In this document: piece by piece, positions 1 to 7,681 of the stretch
Position numbering within the stretch: the stretch's first letter is position 1
How the letters are laid out: each line of letters begins with the position of its first letter
From: JBDHTS01 sp044221445
GTDB taxonomy: Bacteria > Pseudomonadota > Alphaproteobacteria > Micavibrionales > Micavibrionaceae
NCBI GenBank assembly: GCA_044221445.1
Contig: JBGAPF010000029.1
Location: 1-22,835 of the forward strand
Direction of reading: 5' to 3'
Length of the DNA: 22,835 bases
The notes under the pieces: generated by a model
Databases searched by the model: none
The model's input: only the letters and a program-made list of their open reading frames with translations
Told to the model about the DNA's origin: nothing
Position numbers and translations under genes: made by a program

Positions 1-96
1 CTGGTGCGATTGACCGCTCCGCCATCCCTCCACGGGTTGGTGCCCGTCACCAAAAGGGATTTTGCTTTTCCTGTCAAGTATGCGATTGATAAAAGC

Positions 97-951
97 ATGA
101 AAAACGACAAATCCCTCTATCCCCGCAAGCGTTCCGATGGCGATCGGGGCCCGCGCGAACCCCATAATATCGACAGGCAGGGTAAGGCATGGCGGATTCA
201 GGAAAAAAAAGGCCCTATGCTGCAGGCGACGCTGTGGGGCATCCATGCGGTGCAGGAAGCCTGGGGCAACCCGGACCGCACGATCCGGGCGCTCTATATC
301 ACCGAGCCGATGCTGAAAAGCTTCGAGTCCGTCTTCGAAAAAGCCCGCGATGCCGGGCTGAAACGCCCTGAGCCGCAAATCATCGATAAAAAAGACCTCG
401 ACCGCCGCCTGCCCGAAGGGGCGGTGCACCAGGGCATCGCCGTGGACGCGGAGCCGCTGGAAGAAGCCTTCGTCCAGGACATCGTGGCCGCCACGGCTGG
501 GCAGGATCGCGCGGTCGTGCTGATCCTTGACCAAGTCACCGATCCGCATAACGTCGGCGCGATCCTGCGCTCGGCCTCGGCGTTCGGCGCGGCGGGCGTG
601 GTGATGCAGCGGCGCCATTCGCCGGAAATGACCGGCGTGCTGGTCAAGGCGGCCTGCGGCGCGGTCGAGCACCTGCCCGTCTGTTACGAAACCAACCTGT
701 CCCGGGCGCTGGAAGTGCTGCAGCAAGCCGGATTTTTCGCCATCGGCCTTGACGAACGCGGCGAGGGGACGCTGGCCGCCTTGCCGAAAAAGGACAAATG
801 CGTGCTAATTCTCGGCGCGGAAGGGGCAGGCCTGCGCCAGAAGATACGCGAGCAGTGCAATGCGCTGGCCCGCCTGCCGACGCAGGGGGCGATCCAGAGC
901 CTGAACGTGTCGAACGCGGCGGCGGTGGCGCTTTATGCCGTAACGGCATAA
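97..951 (+). CDS. rlmB: 23S rRNA (guanosine-2'-O)-methyltransferase RlmB (TrmH/SpoU family)
   Basis: This SPOUT methyltransferase is expected to 2'-O-methylate a guanosine of 23S rRNA (G2251 in E. coli) using SAM. All three SPOUT motifs are visible: DPHNVGAILR (N152, R158), the GAEGAG loop (about 240-245) and SLNVSNAAA (268-276), which form the knotted SAM site. The segment LWGIHAVQEA near residue 45 is the usual start of the substrate-binding domain, preceded by a basic linker of about 40 residues. An in-frame GTG at 4 would add 31 residues of no recognisable character; ATG 97 gives the normal family layout, and ATG 217 would cut into the domain. No strong ribosome binding site is seen. RlmB and TrmH-family paralogues with other targets are hard to separate by eye, but the N-terminal domain favours RlmB. 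Confidence 0.88.
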   Translation: MKNDKSLYPRKRSDGDRGPREPHNIDRQGKAWRIQEKKGPMLQATLWGIHAVQEAWGNPDRTIRALYITEPMLKSFESVFEKARDAGLKRPEPQIIDKKDLDRRLPEGAVHQGIAVDAEPLEEAFVQDIVAATAGQDRAVVLILDQVTDPHNVGAILRSASAFGAAGVVMQRRHSPEMTGVLVKAACGAVEHLPVCYETNLSRALEVLQQAGFFAIGLDERGEGTLAALPKKDKCVLILGAEGAGLRQKIREQCNALARLPTQGAIQSLNVSNAAAVALYAVTA

Positions 952-986
952 AAAATAGAGGCCTAAGGCATTGTTTATGAACAAAT

Positions 987-1015
987 TTGCATTATCAACC
1001 TGAATGAACTATACT
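987..1015 (+). promoter_or_regulatory. Candidate sigma70-type promoter of the small orphan gene
   Basis: TTGCAT (987-992) and TATACT (1010-1015) are separated by 17 nt. The -10 box is good and the -35 box matches in three of six positions. If used, transcription would start at about 1022, on or after the candidate start codons at 1004, 1016 and 1022. Confidence 0.35.
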
Positions 1016-1225
1016 ATGCGTATGAATCCGGCACTGAGTCAAAAGATAGGCACTTTCCTGCGCAAGAACCCTTTGACGGGCACCGCGCAGCCCAGTCAGC
1101 GCTCGTTCCGGGGAATCGATCCCAACAAAGGCGCCATGATCCATTTCGAAGGCCGTGGCAATTCTTCGGGGGGCACCCGCATGAGCGCTTTTTTCGATGG
1201 CGAGATTAAGGGCTATCATATCTAG
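1004..1225 (+). CDS. Small conserved-looking hypothetical protein, unknown function
   Basis: The product is 73 aa from ATG 1004, 69 aa from ATG 1016 or 67 aa from ATG 1022. I do not recognise the family. It is soluble, moderately basic at the N terminus (MNPALSQKIGTFLRKNP) and rich in Gly and Ser later, with no membrane segment or Cys pair. It lies between rlmB and polA on their strand, filling a 316-nt gap, which supports reality, although there is no Shine-Dalgarno sequence before any start. A reverse ORF covers almost the same bases, so strand choice rests on co-orientation and on the candidate promoter in front. Existence is moderately supported; function is unknown. Confidence 0.5.
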   Translation: MNYTMRMNPALSQKIGTFLRKNPLTGTAQPSQRSFRGIDPNKGAMIHFEGRGNSSGGTRMSAFFDGEIKGYHI

Positions 1226-1267
1226 TTGCCGCTGGACTAAGCGTGTTGCTTAAGCCATTTTATCCCT

Positions 1268-4123
1268 ATGTCTCTTCCCGATAAAATTCCTGAGGCGCAG
1301 GCCGGACACGACGAACTTTTCCTCGTCGACGCGTCCGGCTACATCTTCCGCGCCTATTTCGCCCTGCCGCAGAACCTGACAAATCCCGAAGGCGTGCCCG
1401 TCGGTGCGGTGATGGGGTTCAGCAACATGATCCACAAGCTGCTGGCCGATCTGCACGCGCCCTATATCGCCGTCATTTTCGACGCCGCCCGCCGGAATTT
1501 CCGCAATGAAATCTACGACCAGTACAAGGCCAACCGCGAGGCCGCGCCCGAAGACCTTGTCCCGCAATTCCCTTTGATCCGCGAAGCTACGGAGGCGTTC
1601 GGCCTGCCGGGGATCGAACTGGACGGGTACGAGGCGGACGATCTGATCGCCACCTATGCCCGGATCGCGGTCGAACAGGGCAAGCGCGTTACCATCGTCG
1701 GGTCGGACAAGGATCTGATGCAGCTGGTGAACGATAAGGTGCGGATGTACGACCCGATCAAGGGCAAGTATCTCGGCATCGAAGACGTGCACGAAAAATT
1801 CGGCGTGACGCCGGACAGGGTGGTCGACGTCCAGGCTTTGGCCGGGGATTCGGTCGACAACGTGCCGGGCGTGCCGGGTATTGGCGTCAAGACGGCGGCG
1901 CAGCTGATCACAGAGTATGGGTCGCTGGAGGCGTTGCTTGACCGCGCGCATGAAATCAAACAGCCGAAACGCCGCGAATTGCTGACTACCCACGCCGAGA
2001 ACGCCCGCATGTCGAAACGCCTGGCGACGCTGGATGCGAACGTGGCCGTCCCATTCGCGCTGGAGGATCTGCGCGCCCGCGATCCCGAAACGCCGAAGCT
2101 CTCCGCCTTCCTGCAGAAGCACGGGTTCAAGGCGCTGCTGAACCGTCTGGAGCAGGGCAGGGGCGCGCCGCCGCCGTCACCGTTAGCGCAACGCCCTGCC
2201 GCGCCGCCGCAGCCGGTCGTTCATCACCTCGCCGACCTGCTGCCGGCCATTCCGCACCCGTCGCAGAACAGATACACGCTGATCACCGACGAAGCCACGC
2301 TCAAGGCCTGGATCGCGCGCGCCTATCAGACCGGTATCATGGCCATCGACACCGAAACCACCGACCTGACGCCCGCGCGGGCGAAGCTGGTGGGCATTTC
2401 GATGAGCGTCGAACTGGGGGAAGCCGCATACATTCCTCTGGGGCATGTAAACGCGCCGACGGATTTATTCTCCGGCAACGCTGCCACCCCTTCGGAACAG
2501 GAAAACGATGTGGTGCGCCAGCTGCCTTTACAGCTGGCCGTCGATTTGCTGAAACCCGTCCTCGAAGACCCCGCCGTCCTGAAGATCGGCCATAATATTA
2601 AATACGACTGGCAAATCTTCCGGAAGCACGGTGTCTCGCTTGCGCCCGTGGACGACACCATGCTGATCTCCTACGTCCTTCACGGCACGTCGCACGGCCA
2701 CGGCATGGACGAACTGGTGGGGAAATACTGCGACCACACCACCATCACCTTCGAGGAAGTTGCCGGAAAGGGCAAGCAGCAGGTGACCTTCGACCGCGTG
2801 CCGATCGACAAGGCCCTGACCTATGCCGCAGAGGACGCCGAATGCACCCTGCGCATGCATCACAAATTCAAGCCGCGCCTGGCGCGGGAACAGGTGGCCT
2901 CTGTCTATGAAGACATCGAGCGCCCCGTCATTCCCGTGCTGGCGCAGATGGAGCTGACCGGCGTGCGCGTCGATCCCGCCGTGCTGAAAGGCATGAGCCA
3001 TGATTTCGGCGTGAAGCTGGTCGAACTGGAGGCACGCATCCATGAACTGGCGGGCCACGCCTTCAACGTCGCTTCGCCGAAACAGCTGGGACAGGTGCTG
3101 TTCGAGGAGATGGGTATTCCCGGGGGCCGCAAGACCAAAACCGGCGACTGGTCGACGGCGGTCGACGTGCTGGAGGATCTGGGCGCGGAGGGCGGGCACG
3201 AGATCGTCAGCCGCGTGCTGGAACACCGCCAGCTCTCCAAGCTGAAATCCACCTATACCGACGCGCTGCAGACCCAGATCGTGCCGGAGACAGGCCGTGT
3301 GCATACGTCGTTCCAGATGGCGGGCACCAGTACGGGACGCCTGTCTTCCACCGACCCCAACCTCCAGAATATCCCGATCAGGACGGAAGAGGGCCGCCGC
3401 ATCCGCACCGCCTTCGTGGCGGAACCGGGCTGGCAGATATTGTCCGTCGATTACAGCCAGGTCGAACTGCGACTCGCCGCCGAGATGGCGGGGGTGGAGG
3501 CGCTGAAACAGGCATTCCGGGACAAGGTGGATATCCATACGCTGACCGCGAGCCAGGTCTTCGACGTACCGCTCGATCAGGTCACTTCCGACATCCGTCG
3601 CGCGGCCAAAGCGGTGAACTTCGGTATCATCTACGGCATTTCCGGCTGGGGCCTGTCGAAACAGCTGGGCATTCCGCAGGGCGACGCCAACGCCTACATC
3701 CGTAAATATCTCGCCCGTTTTTCCGAGATCCAGACCTTCATGGAGGCCTGTAAGGCGGAGGCGCGCGCCCATGGCTACGTCAAGACGCTCTATGGCCGCA
3801 AATGCTTCATCGCCAATATCGACAGCAAACTGCCAGGCGCCCGCGCCGGCGCCGAACGCCAGGCGATCAACGCGCCGCTCCAGGGGACGGCGGCGGATAT
3901 CATGAAACTGGCGATGGCAAGGATCCCCTCCGCGTTGCAGGCGGCAAACCTTCAGGCGCGCATGATGCTCCAGGTCCATGACGAACTGGTGTTCGAAGCG
4001 CCTATGCCGGAAATCGAACGGACGGCGGCGCTTGTCAAATCGGTGATGGAAAATGTCGCCGCGCTCAACGTCCCGCTGGAAGCCGAAGCCCGCTGGGGCG
4101 ACAGCTGGGCCGCTGCGCATTAA
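1268..4123 (+). CDS. polA: DNA polymerase I with 5' nuclease, 3'-5' proofreading and polymerase domains
   Basis: This is a full-length 951-aa Pol I, which fills gaps and removes RNA primers in lagging-strand synthesis and excision repair. The 5' nuclease domain (about 15-300) carries its acidic metal-site residues (D21 in LFLVDASGY, the GYEADD and GSDKD motifs) and a helix-hairpin-helix GVPGIGVKTA. The 3'-5' exonuclease domain keeps the catalytic set: D361/E363 (DTE), D447 (NIKYDW) and Y519/D523 (YxxxD), so proofreading should be active. The polymerase domain has motif A at DYSQVELR (D728), motif B with R777, K781, F785 and Y789, and motif C at VHDE (H904, D905). No oddity is seen. The ATG at 1268 has no clear ribosome binding site but gives the normal N terminus. 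The gene converges with the DUF1223 gene, stop codons only 16 nt apart. Confidence 0.97.
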   Translation: MSLPDKIPEAQAGHDELFLVDASGYIFRAYFALPQNLTNPEGVPVGAVMGFSNMIHKLLADLHAPYIAVIFDAARRNFRNEIYDQYKANREAAPEDLVPQFPLIREATEAFGLPGIELDGYEADDLIATYARIAVEQGKRVTIVGSDKDLMQLVNDKVRMYDPIKGKYLGIEDVHEKFGVTPDRVVDVQALAGDSVDNVPGVPGIGVKTAAQLITEYGSLEALLDRAHEIKQPKRRELLTTHAENARMSKRLATLDANVAVPFALEDLRARDPETPKLSAFLQKHGFKALLNRLEQGRGAPPPSPLAQRPAAPPQPVVHHLADLLPAIPHPSQNRYTLITDEATLKAWIARAYQTGIMAIDTETTDLTPARAKLVGISMSVELGEAAYIPLGHVNAPTDLFSGNAATPSEQENDVVRQLPLQLAVDLLKPVLEDPAVLKIGHNIKYDWQIFRKHGVSLAPVDDTMLISYVLHGTSHGHGMDELVGKYCDHTTITFEEVAGKGKQQVTFDRVPIDKALTYAAEDAECTLRMHHKFKPRLAREQVASVYEDIERPVIPVLAQMELTGVRVDPAVLKGMSHDFGVKLVELEARIHELAGHAFNVASPKQLGQVLFEEMGIPGGRKTKTGDWSTAVDVLEDLGAEGGHEIVSRVLEHRQLSKLKSTYTDALQTQIVPETGRVHTSFQMAGTSTGRLSSTDPNLQNIPIRTEEGRRIRTAFVAEPGWQILSVDYSQVELRLAAEMAGVEALKQAFRDKVDIHTLTASQVFDVPLDQVTSDIRRAAKAVNFGIIYGISGWGLSKQLGIPQGDANAYIRKYLARFSEIQTFMEACKAEARAHGYVKTLYGRKCFIANIDSKLPGARAGAERQAINAPLQGTAADIMKLAMARIPSALQAANLQARMMLQVHDELVFEAPMPEIERTAALVKSVMENVAALNVPLEAEARWGDSWAAAH

Positions 4124-4139
4124 AAGAATTGTCGTCTTT

Positions 4140-4907
4140 TTAGGGCGTTTCTTGTGCAGGTGTCTTCAAAAACTGCCCCGCCCCCGCGATCATGCCCGTG
4201 TCCTGGCGCTGCAGCAGGACGGCAAAGCCCTCCTGTTCGTCTGTCAGCGGCACGGTCAGCTGGAACCCGGCGCCTTTATACGTATCGAGCGGCAGAATCT
4301 GTAGCGCGCTGGCGGCCCGGACAATAGGCGTGCTGTCTTTGGCATTGATCGCGGTCTGCATCGGTCTCCGGAACGCGGCCACGACCAGCATCCAGCCTTT
4401 CAGCGGCGTCTTGGCGAATGACTCCGGCAGATGGATTTCATAGGCGTTGGCCTTTGCAGGGGCGATGCGGATCGTCTGGACGTCCTGCTGCATGCCGTTT
4501 TTGATCAGCTGCTCCAGCCGGTCCGCATTCCGTCCGGCCGTGTCTCGGCTGCCGTTGATGACGTATTGCGGCGTATAGGCGGGCCCGGCGCGCAGGCGGT
4601 CCATGTACCAGGCCTGTCGGGAAATGCAGAATTTCTGCGCCAGGGGATCGGTGCTACGGAAATAATCGACATGGCAGGCGATGGCGATCACCCCCTGGCG
4701 TTGCGCGAGTTCCGCGAACTTTTTATCCGCAGGGGGGCAGAAGACGCAGGATTTCGCGGTGAACAGTTCGACCACCACCGGGCGCGACGGGTCGGCGAGC
4801 GTCTCCGCCTGCACGGACGCGACCGGCATCGCGGGCGGGGCGGGCTGCGCCGATGCAGTCGCGGCCAAAGTTAGTAATGCAAGGGAAAGGATGATGAGAA
4901 TGCGCAT
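4140..4907 (-). CDS. Exported DUF1223 thioredoxin-like protein
   Basis: The protein is 255 aa. It opens with a Sec signal peptide: MRILIILSLALLTLAATASA, likely cut after ASA at residue 20. The mature part begins with the DUF1223 hallmark VVVELFTAKSCVFCPPAD, a thioredoxin-like CxxC (C54, C57) followed by PPAD, and continues with a HVDYF segment and a YTPQYVING segment typical of the family. It is therefore a periplasmic protein of thioredoxin fold; a redox role is likely but the family is not well characterised. A TTG at 4946 would add 13 residues before the signal peptide, so ATG 4907 is preferred. It is divergent from gpt across 77 nt and convergent with polA. Confidence 0.82.
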   Translation of the reverse strand: MRILIILSLALLTLAATASAQPAPPAMPVASVQAETLADPSRPVVVELFTAKSCVFCPPADKKFAELAQRQGVIAIACHVDYFRSTDPLAQKFCISRQAWYMDRLRAGPAYTPQYVINGSRDTAGRNADRLEQLIKNGMQQDVQTIRIAPAKANAYEIHLPESFAKTPLKGWMLVVAAFRRPMQTAINAKDSTPIVRAASALQILPLDTYKGAGFQLTVPLTDEQEGFAVLLQRQDTGMIAGAGQFLKTPAQETP

Positions 4908-4984
4908 GGTGTTGTCGACAGTGACGTATCCTTGATATGCTTGCAAGCGGTCAGCACGAAAGCAAGGATATATAGGTTTAAATC

Positions 4985-5461
4985 ATGAGTTCTCCAGCAT
5001 CCCGCAACTTCCCCGTCTCCTGGGACGAAATGCATCGCAACGGCAAGGCGCTGGCTTGGCGGCTTCTCGACAAGGGGCCGTGGAAAGGCATTATCGGCAT
5101 AACGCGCGGCGGCCTCGTCCCCGCCTGCATCGTCGCCCGCGAACTGGATGTCCGGCTGGTGGATACGTTGTGCATCTCAAGCTACGACCATCAGAACCAG
5201 CGGGACGCGCAGGTTTTAAAAAAGCCTGACCAGGCCGGAGACGGCGCGGGATGGCTGGTCATCGACGATCTGGCCGATACTGGCAAGACCTTCCGCTTGG
5301 CCCGCACATTGTACCCCAGGGCGCATTACGCCTGCATCTACGCCAAACCCATGGGCGCGCCCACCTGCGACACTTTCGTGACCGAAGTCAGCCAGGACAC
5401 ATGGATCCATTTCCCATGGGATCTCGAGGCGCAATACGCGAAGCCGATCGCCGGAGGTTAA
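4985..5461 (+). CDS. gpt: Xanthine (xanthine-guanine) phosphoribosyltransferase
   Basis: This 158-aa type I phosphoribosyltransferase is close to the 152 aa of E. coli Gpt. It should convert xanthine or guanine plus PRPP to XMP or GMP in purine salvage. The PRPP loop WLVIDDLADTGKTF (D94, D95, T99-T102) and the early IIGITRGGLVPA segment that binds pyrophosphate are clear, and the C-terminal IHFPWDLE segment matches Gpt enzymes. Lys replaces the second Gly of the usual DTGGT loop. The start at ATG 4985 follows a short AT-rich stretch with a TATATA box at 4969-4974 but no convincing -35. Its 3' end overlaps the 3' end of the following minus-strand gene by 4 nt. Confidence 0.88.
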   Translation: MSSPASRNFPVSWDEMHRNGKALAWRLLDKGPWKGIIGITRGGLVPACIVARELDVRLVDTLCISSYDHQNQRDAQVLKKPDQAGDGAGWLVIDDLADTGKTFRLARTLYPRAHYACIYAKPMGAPTCDTFVTEVSQDTWIHFPWDLEAQYAKPIAGG

Positions 5462-6705
5462 TGAAGCCTGGGTGATTCCGGAACGGGCGCTGGCCGAGTC
5501 TGCTGTGCATTATTCCCGGCGGAAACAACAGGGCCGTTTTTAATCCGGTCTTCCGGCACATGATAGAAATTAGGGAAGTAGCGTTCGGCGGCATCGACGA
5601 AGCGTTCGATGAAAGCTTTCTGAACAGGATCACTGTTAAAATCGCCGCGTAAAAGCTGGCGCCGCGCGTATTCATAAAAAACTTCCGGATGAGTTGCGGC
5701 AATCGAGCGGCCATCAGTTATATAAACGGCTTCTATTTTTCTCTGTCTTTCCTTCTCAAGCGCCGCCGGTACAGGGTATTGCCGCAGAAGAGCCTCGACT
5801 AGCGCGGGATCGCCGTCTCGATCATAGGCGACTTTTCTCAATCTTTCGTTTTCTTCTTTGCTTATTCCCGTTTGCAGGCTTTCATCGTCATTCAAAAGCA
5901 CAAGCGCCTGCAGCTGCGTACGCGCGTTAGCGGTGTCTTTGCCCATTTCAGCAAAAATGCTGTCTTTGGCTTTGTCCATTTGCCTGTTCACATTGTCAAA
6001 GGCTTGAGAAGAATCGGGGATGACGCTTTCCTCTCCTGGCAAAAGAGGAAGAAGCACGGACACGCTATGCTTGGAATCAGTGCTGGTCATCGCGTAAACG
6101 GCACGAATGGCGCGCAAGGCGTATGGAACGTCTGGATTGCTTACGATTCCATCCCTGTATGCTTGGCTGTAACGCAGCGCGGCATCCTTATCCGCAAGAT
6201 ACTCAGCCTGGCTGGCAAGATATGTATTTTCCGAAGCGTTGAGAATGACCGCAAGGCGTTCCGGCCTGCAATGGTCGCTTTCATGGAACATGGTAAAAAA
6301 TCGCCAGTCTTCGCTCGTGCCCGGTAATCTTGCTTTATCAGCGTCGGAAAACTTTTTATTCTTTGACAACAATTCGAACATATAGCCGCCGGCGAAATCG
6401 CGTGTTTCGGCACTGACCACACAGACTTTGTCGTTTGTGTCTCTTCTTTTTGTAATGAATGCCGCCGGAATGGAGGAATAGATAGTGCCTTCCATTTCTT
6501 GAAAAGAGCCTATGCCAGGGCGCCTTTCGATGCCCGCGCCGACATAAAGGCCGTTCAATGCGATCTGCCGTTTAAACCAGTCAAAAACGCCCGAAGAACG
6601 GACATCGGCGGGACCTAAAATCAAGTCAGGAGCCTGGCCGCTTCGCTCTATGTAATCGACCAGGCGCTGGCCCAGTTGATTGGCTGTTTCCTCGGAAACG
6701 ATCAT
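5458..6705 (-). CDS. Unknown protein with gluzincin-like HExxH...ExxAD motif, putative metallopeptidase
   Basis: The product is 415 aa and I do not recognise its family. Residues 141-145 read HESDH (an HExxH zinc motif, preceded by FFTMF and followed by Cys) and residues 168-172 read EYLAD, 22 residues later. This HExxH-x22-ExxAD layout resembles gluzincin metallopeptidases in which the distal Glu is the third zinc ligand; the assignment is inference. There is no signal peptide or membrane helix, so it is probably cytoplasmic. The C-terminal half looks helical and charged (about 240-360) and ends in a Pro-rich tail. The start ATG 6705 has GGGAG 12 nt upstream. The DNA is AT-richer than the neighbouring housekeeping genes, suggesting an accessory gene. 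It is monocistronic, between gpt and rpmI. Confidence 0.7.
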   Translation of the reverse strand: MIVSEETANQLGQRLVDYIERSGQAPDLILGPADVRSSGVFDWFKRQIALNGLYVGAGIERRPGIGSFQEMEGTIYSSIPAAFITKRRDTNDKVCVVSAETRDFAGGYMFELLSKNKKFSDADKARLPGTSEDWRFFTMFHESDHCRPERLAVILNASENTYLASQAEYLADKDAALRYSQAYRDGIVSNPDVPYALRAIRAVYAMTSTDSKHSVSVLLPLLPGEESVIPDSSQAFDNVNRQMDKAKDSIFAEMGKDTANARTQLQALVLLNDDESLQTGISKEENERLRKVAYDRDGDPALVEALLRQYPVPAALEKERQRKIEAVYITDGRSIAATHPEVFYEYARRQLLRGDFNSDPVQKAFIERFVDAAERYFPNFYHVPEDRIKNGPVVSAGNNAQQTRPAPVPESPRLH

Positions 6706-6748
6706 GTTGCTGTCTGCTCCCGTTGCTTACTCAGTATAACGAAGGGGA

Positions 6749-6770
6749 AAATAATATGAAAATATTATTT
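6749..6770. repeat. Perfect AT-rich inverted repeat upstream of the HExxH gene
   Basis: AAATAATAT (6749-6757), a GAAA loop (6758-6761) and ATATTATTT (6762-6770) form a 9-bp perfect inverted repeat. It lies 44 nt upstream of the minus-strand start at 6705 and 30 nt before the rpmI -35 box. A minus-strand TATACT (plus positions 6735-6740) lies between it and the gene, so it could be an operator or just AT-rich spacer. Its core 15-mer recurs at 9695-9709. Confidence 0.4.
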
Positions 6771-6800
6771 AATGTTCCATGACGATCATATATTAAAATC

Positions 6801-6829
6801 TTGATTTCCTGCCCTTTTCCCCCTATAAA
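6801..6829 (+). promoter_or_regulatory. Sigma70-type promoter for rpmI-rplT
   Basis: TTGATT (6801-6806), a 17-nt spacer and TATAAA (6824-6829) form a strong-looking housekeeping promoter. Transcription would start near 6836, leaving a leader of about 85 nt before rpmI. Confidence 0.7.
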
Positions 6830-6832
6830 ACC

Positions 6833-6853
6833 CCGTTCCTTACAGGAAAACGG
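6833..6853 (+). promoter_or_regulatory. Stem-loop in the rpmI-rplT leader, possible ribosomal-protein autoregulatory element
   Basis: CCGTTCCT (6833-6840) can pair with AGGAAAACGG (6844-6853) as an 8-bp stem with a two-A bulge and a 3-nt loop at the very 5' end of the predicted transcript. L20 represses its own operon through leader RNA structures in other bacteria; that this hairpin does so is inference. Confidence 0.3.
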
Positions 6854-6920
6854 CGGTCTGGCCTTGTATCGGCATGCCTCGATCGCCTTGATATGCAACC
6901 CTTTTTTAAAGGAGATGGAA

Positions 6921-7187
6921 ATGCCGAAGATGAAGACCAAGAGCGGGGCCAAGAAGCGATTCAAGGTGACCGCGGCGGGCCGGATCAAGTTCAAGCCCTC
7001 CAAAATGCGCCACATGCAGATGCGCAAGCCCAAATCGATGAAGCGCAAGGCCCGCAAGACGCAAGTGCTAAACGAGATGGACACCGAAGTGATCCTCGTG
7101 AACTTCCTGCCCTACAGCCTCGGCAAGCGCAAGCGCGCCCTTAAAAAGGCTGCGAAAAAACTCGTCAGCAAGAAGGAAGGTGCATAA
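6921..7187 (+). CDS. rpmI: 50S ribosomal protein L35 with basic C-terminal extension
   Basis: The protein is L35 of the large ribosomal subunit. The start MPKMKTKSGAKKRFKVT is diagnostic, and the ATG is preceded by an ideal AAGGAG (6909-6914). The normal family end (about 65 aa, closing on LPY) is reached at L63-P64-Y65, but this protein runs on to 88 aa with 22 extra residues, ten of them Lys or Arg. The rplT start overlaps its stop by one base (TAATG), indicating translational coupling. infC, often found just upstream of rpmI, is not here; a promoter sits directly in front instead. Confidence 0.96.
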   Translation: MPKMKTKSGAKKRFKVTAAGRIKFKPSKMRHMQMRKPKSMKRKARKTQVLNEMDTEVILVNFLPYSLGKRKRALKKAAKKLVSKKEGA

Positions 7188-7561
7188 TGGCACGCGTCAA
7201 AGGCGGACCCCGCGAGCGTAAGCGCCACGCGAAAATCCTGAAACTTGCGAAAGGCTTCAACGGCCGCCGCAAAAACACGTTCCGTATCGGCAACCAGGCG
7301 GTTGAAAAATCGCTGCAGTATGCCTATCGCGACCGCCGTAACAAGAAACGCGACTTCCGCAAACTGTGGATCCAGCGTATCAACGCCGGCGCGCGCCTGA
7401 ACGGGCTGACCTATTCCCAGCTGATGCACGGTCTCAAACTGGCCGGGATCGAACTGGACCGCAAAATCCTCTCGGATATCGCGATCCATTCCGAAGCCGA
7501 TTTCGCCGCCATCGCCAAACAGGCGGCCGACGCGCTGGAAAAAGACAAGAAAGCCGCGTAA
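7187..7561 (+). CDS. rplT: 50S ribosomal protein L20
   Basis: This 124-aa protein matches L20, which binds 23S rRNA directly and is needed for early 50S assembly. The start MARVKGGPRERKRHAKILKLAKGF and the core YAYRDRRNKKRDFRKLWIQRINA are family signatures, and the length is slightly above the usual 117-118 aa. It is the second gene of the rpmI-rplT operon and its ATG shares a base with the rpmI stop. A hairpin terminator begins 24 nt after its stop. L20 is the known autoregulator of this operon in other bacteria. Confidence 0.97.
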   Translation: MARVKGGPRERKRHAKILKLAKGFNGRRKNTFRIGNQAVEKSLQYAYRDRRNKKRDFRKLWIQRINAGARLNGLTYSQLMHGLKLAGIELDRKILSDIAIHSEADFAAIAKQAADALEKDKKAA

Positions 7562-7584
7562 CAATTATCTGTATCCGGTTTCAA

Positions 7585-7610
7585 TAAAGGCAGTCTTTTG
7601 ACTGCCTTTA
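7585..7610 (+). terminator. Intrinsic-type terminator after rplT
   Basis: TAAAGGCAGTC (7585-7595), a TTTT loop and GACTGCCTTTA (7600-7610) form an 11-bp perfect stem. The trailing sequence is only moderately T-rich (TTGCTTTG), so termination may be partial. By symmetry it could work in both directions. Confidence 0.75.
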
Positions 7611-7626
7611 TTGCTTTGCAGGGTTT

Positions 7627-7655
7627 TTGACAGTTTTTATCATTTTATGTTAATT
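7627..7655 (+). promoter_or_regulatory. Candidate promoter of the methyltransferase gene
   Basis: A consensus TTGACA lies at 7627-7632. The best-spaced -10 (17 nt) is TTAATT at 7650-7655, which is poor, so only the -35 box is convincing. Confidence 0.4.
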
Positions 7656-7681
7656 TTTGCGTGTTTAAGGGAAGTTTTCTC

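Noticed and set aside
1..24. Sequence ending GCTCCGCCA that looks like a tRNA 3' end
   Set aside because: The bases where the T loop should be (2-8) do not fit TTCRANY, and the rest of any tRNA would be outside the window.
934..950. TATGCCG-TAA-CGGCATA hairpin over the rlmB stop codon as a terminator
   Set aside because: It is followed by A residues, not T, on the plus strand, and no gene on the minus strand would need it.
2528..4120. 530-codon minus-strand ORF opposite polA
   Set aside because: It is the antisense shadow of a gene with all Pol I motifs; its translation has no recognisable domain and is rich in His/Arg/Asp as typical of GC-rich shadows.
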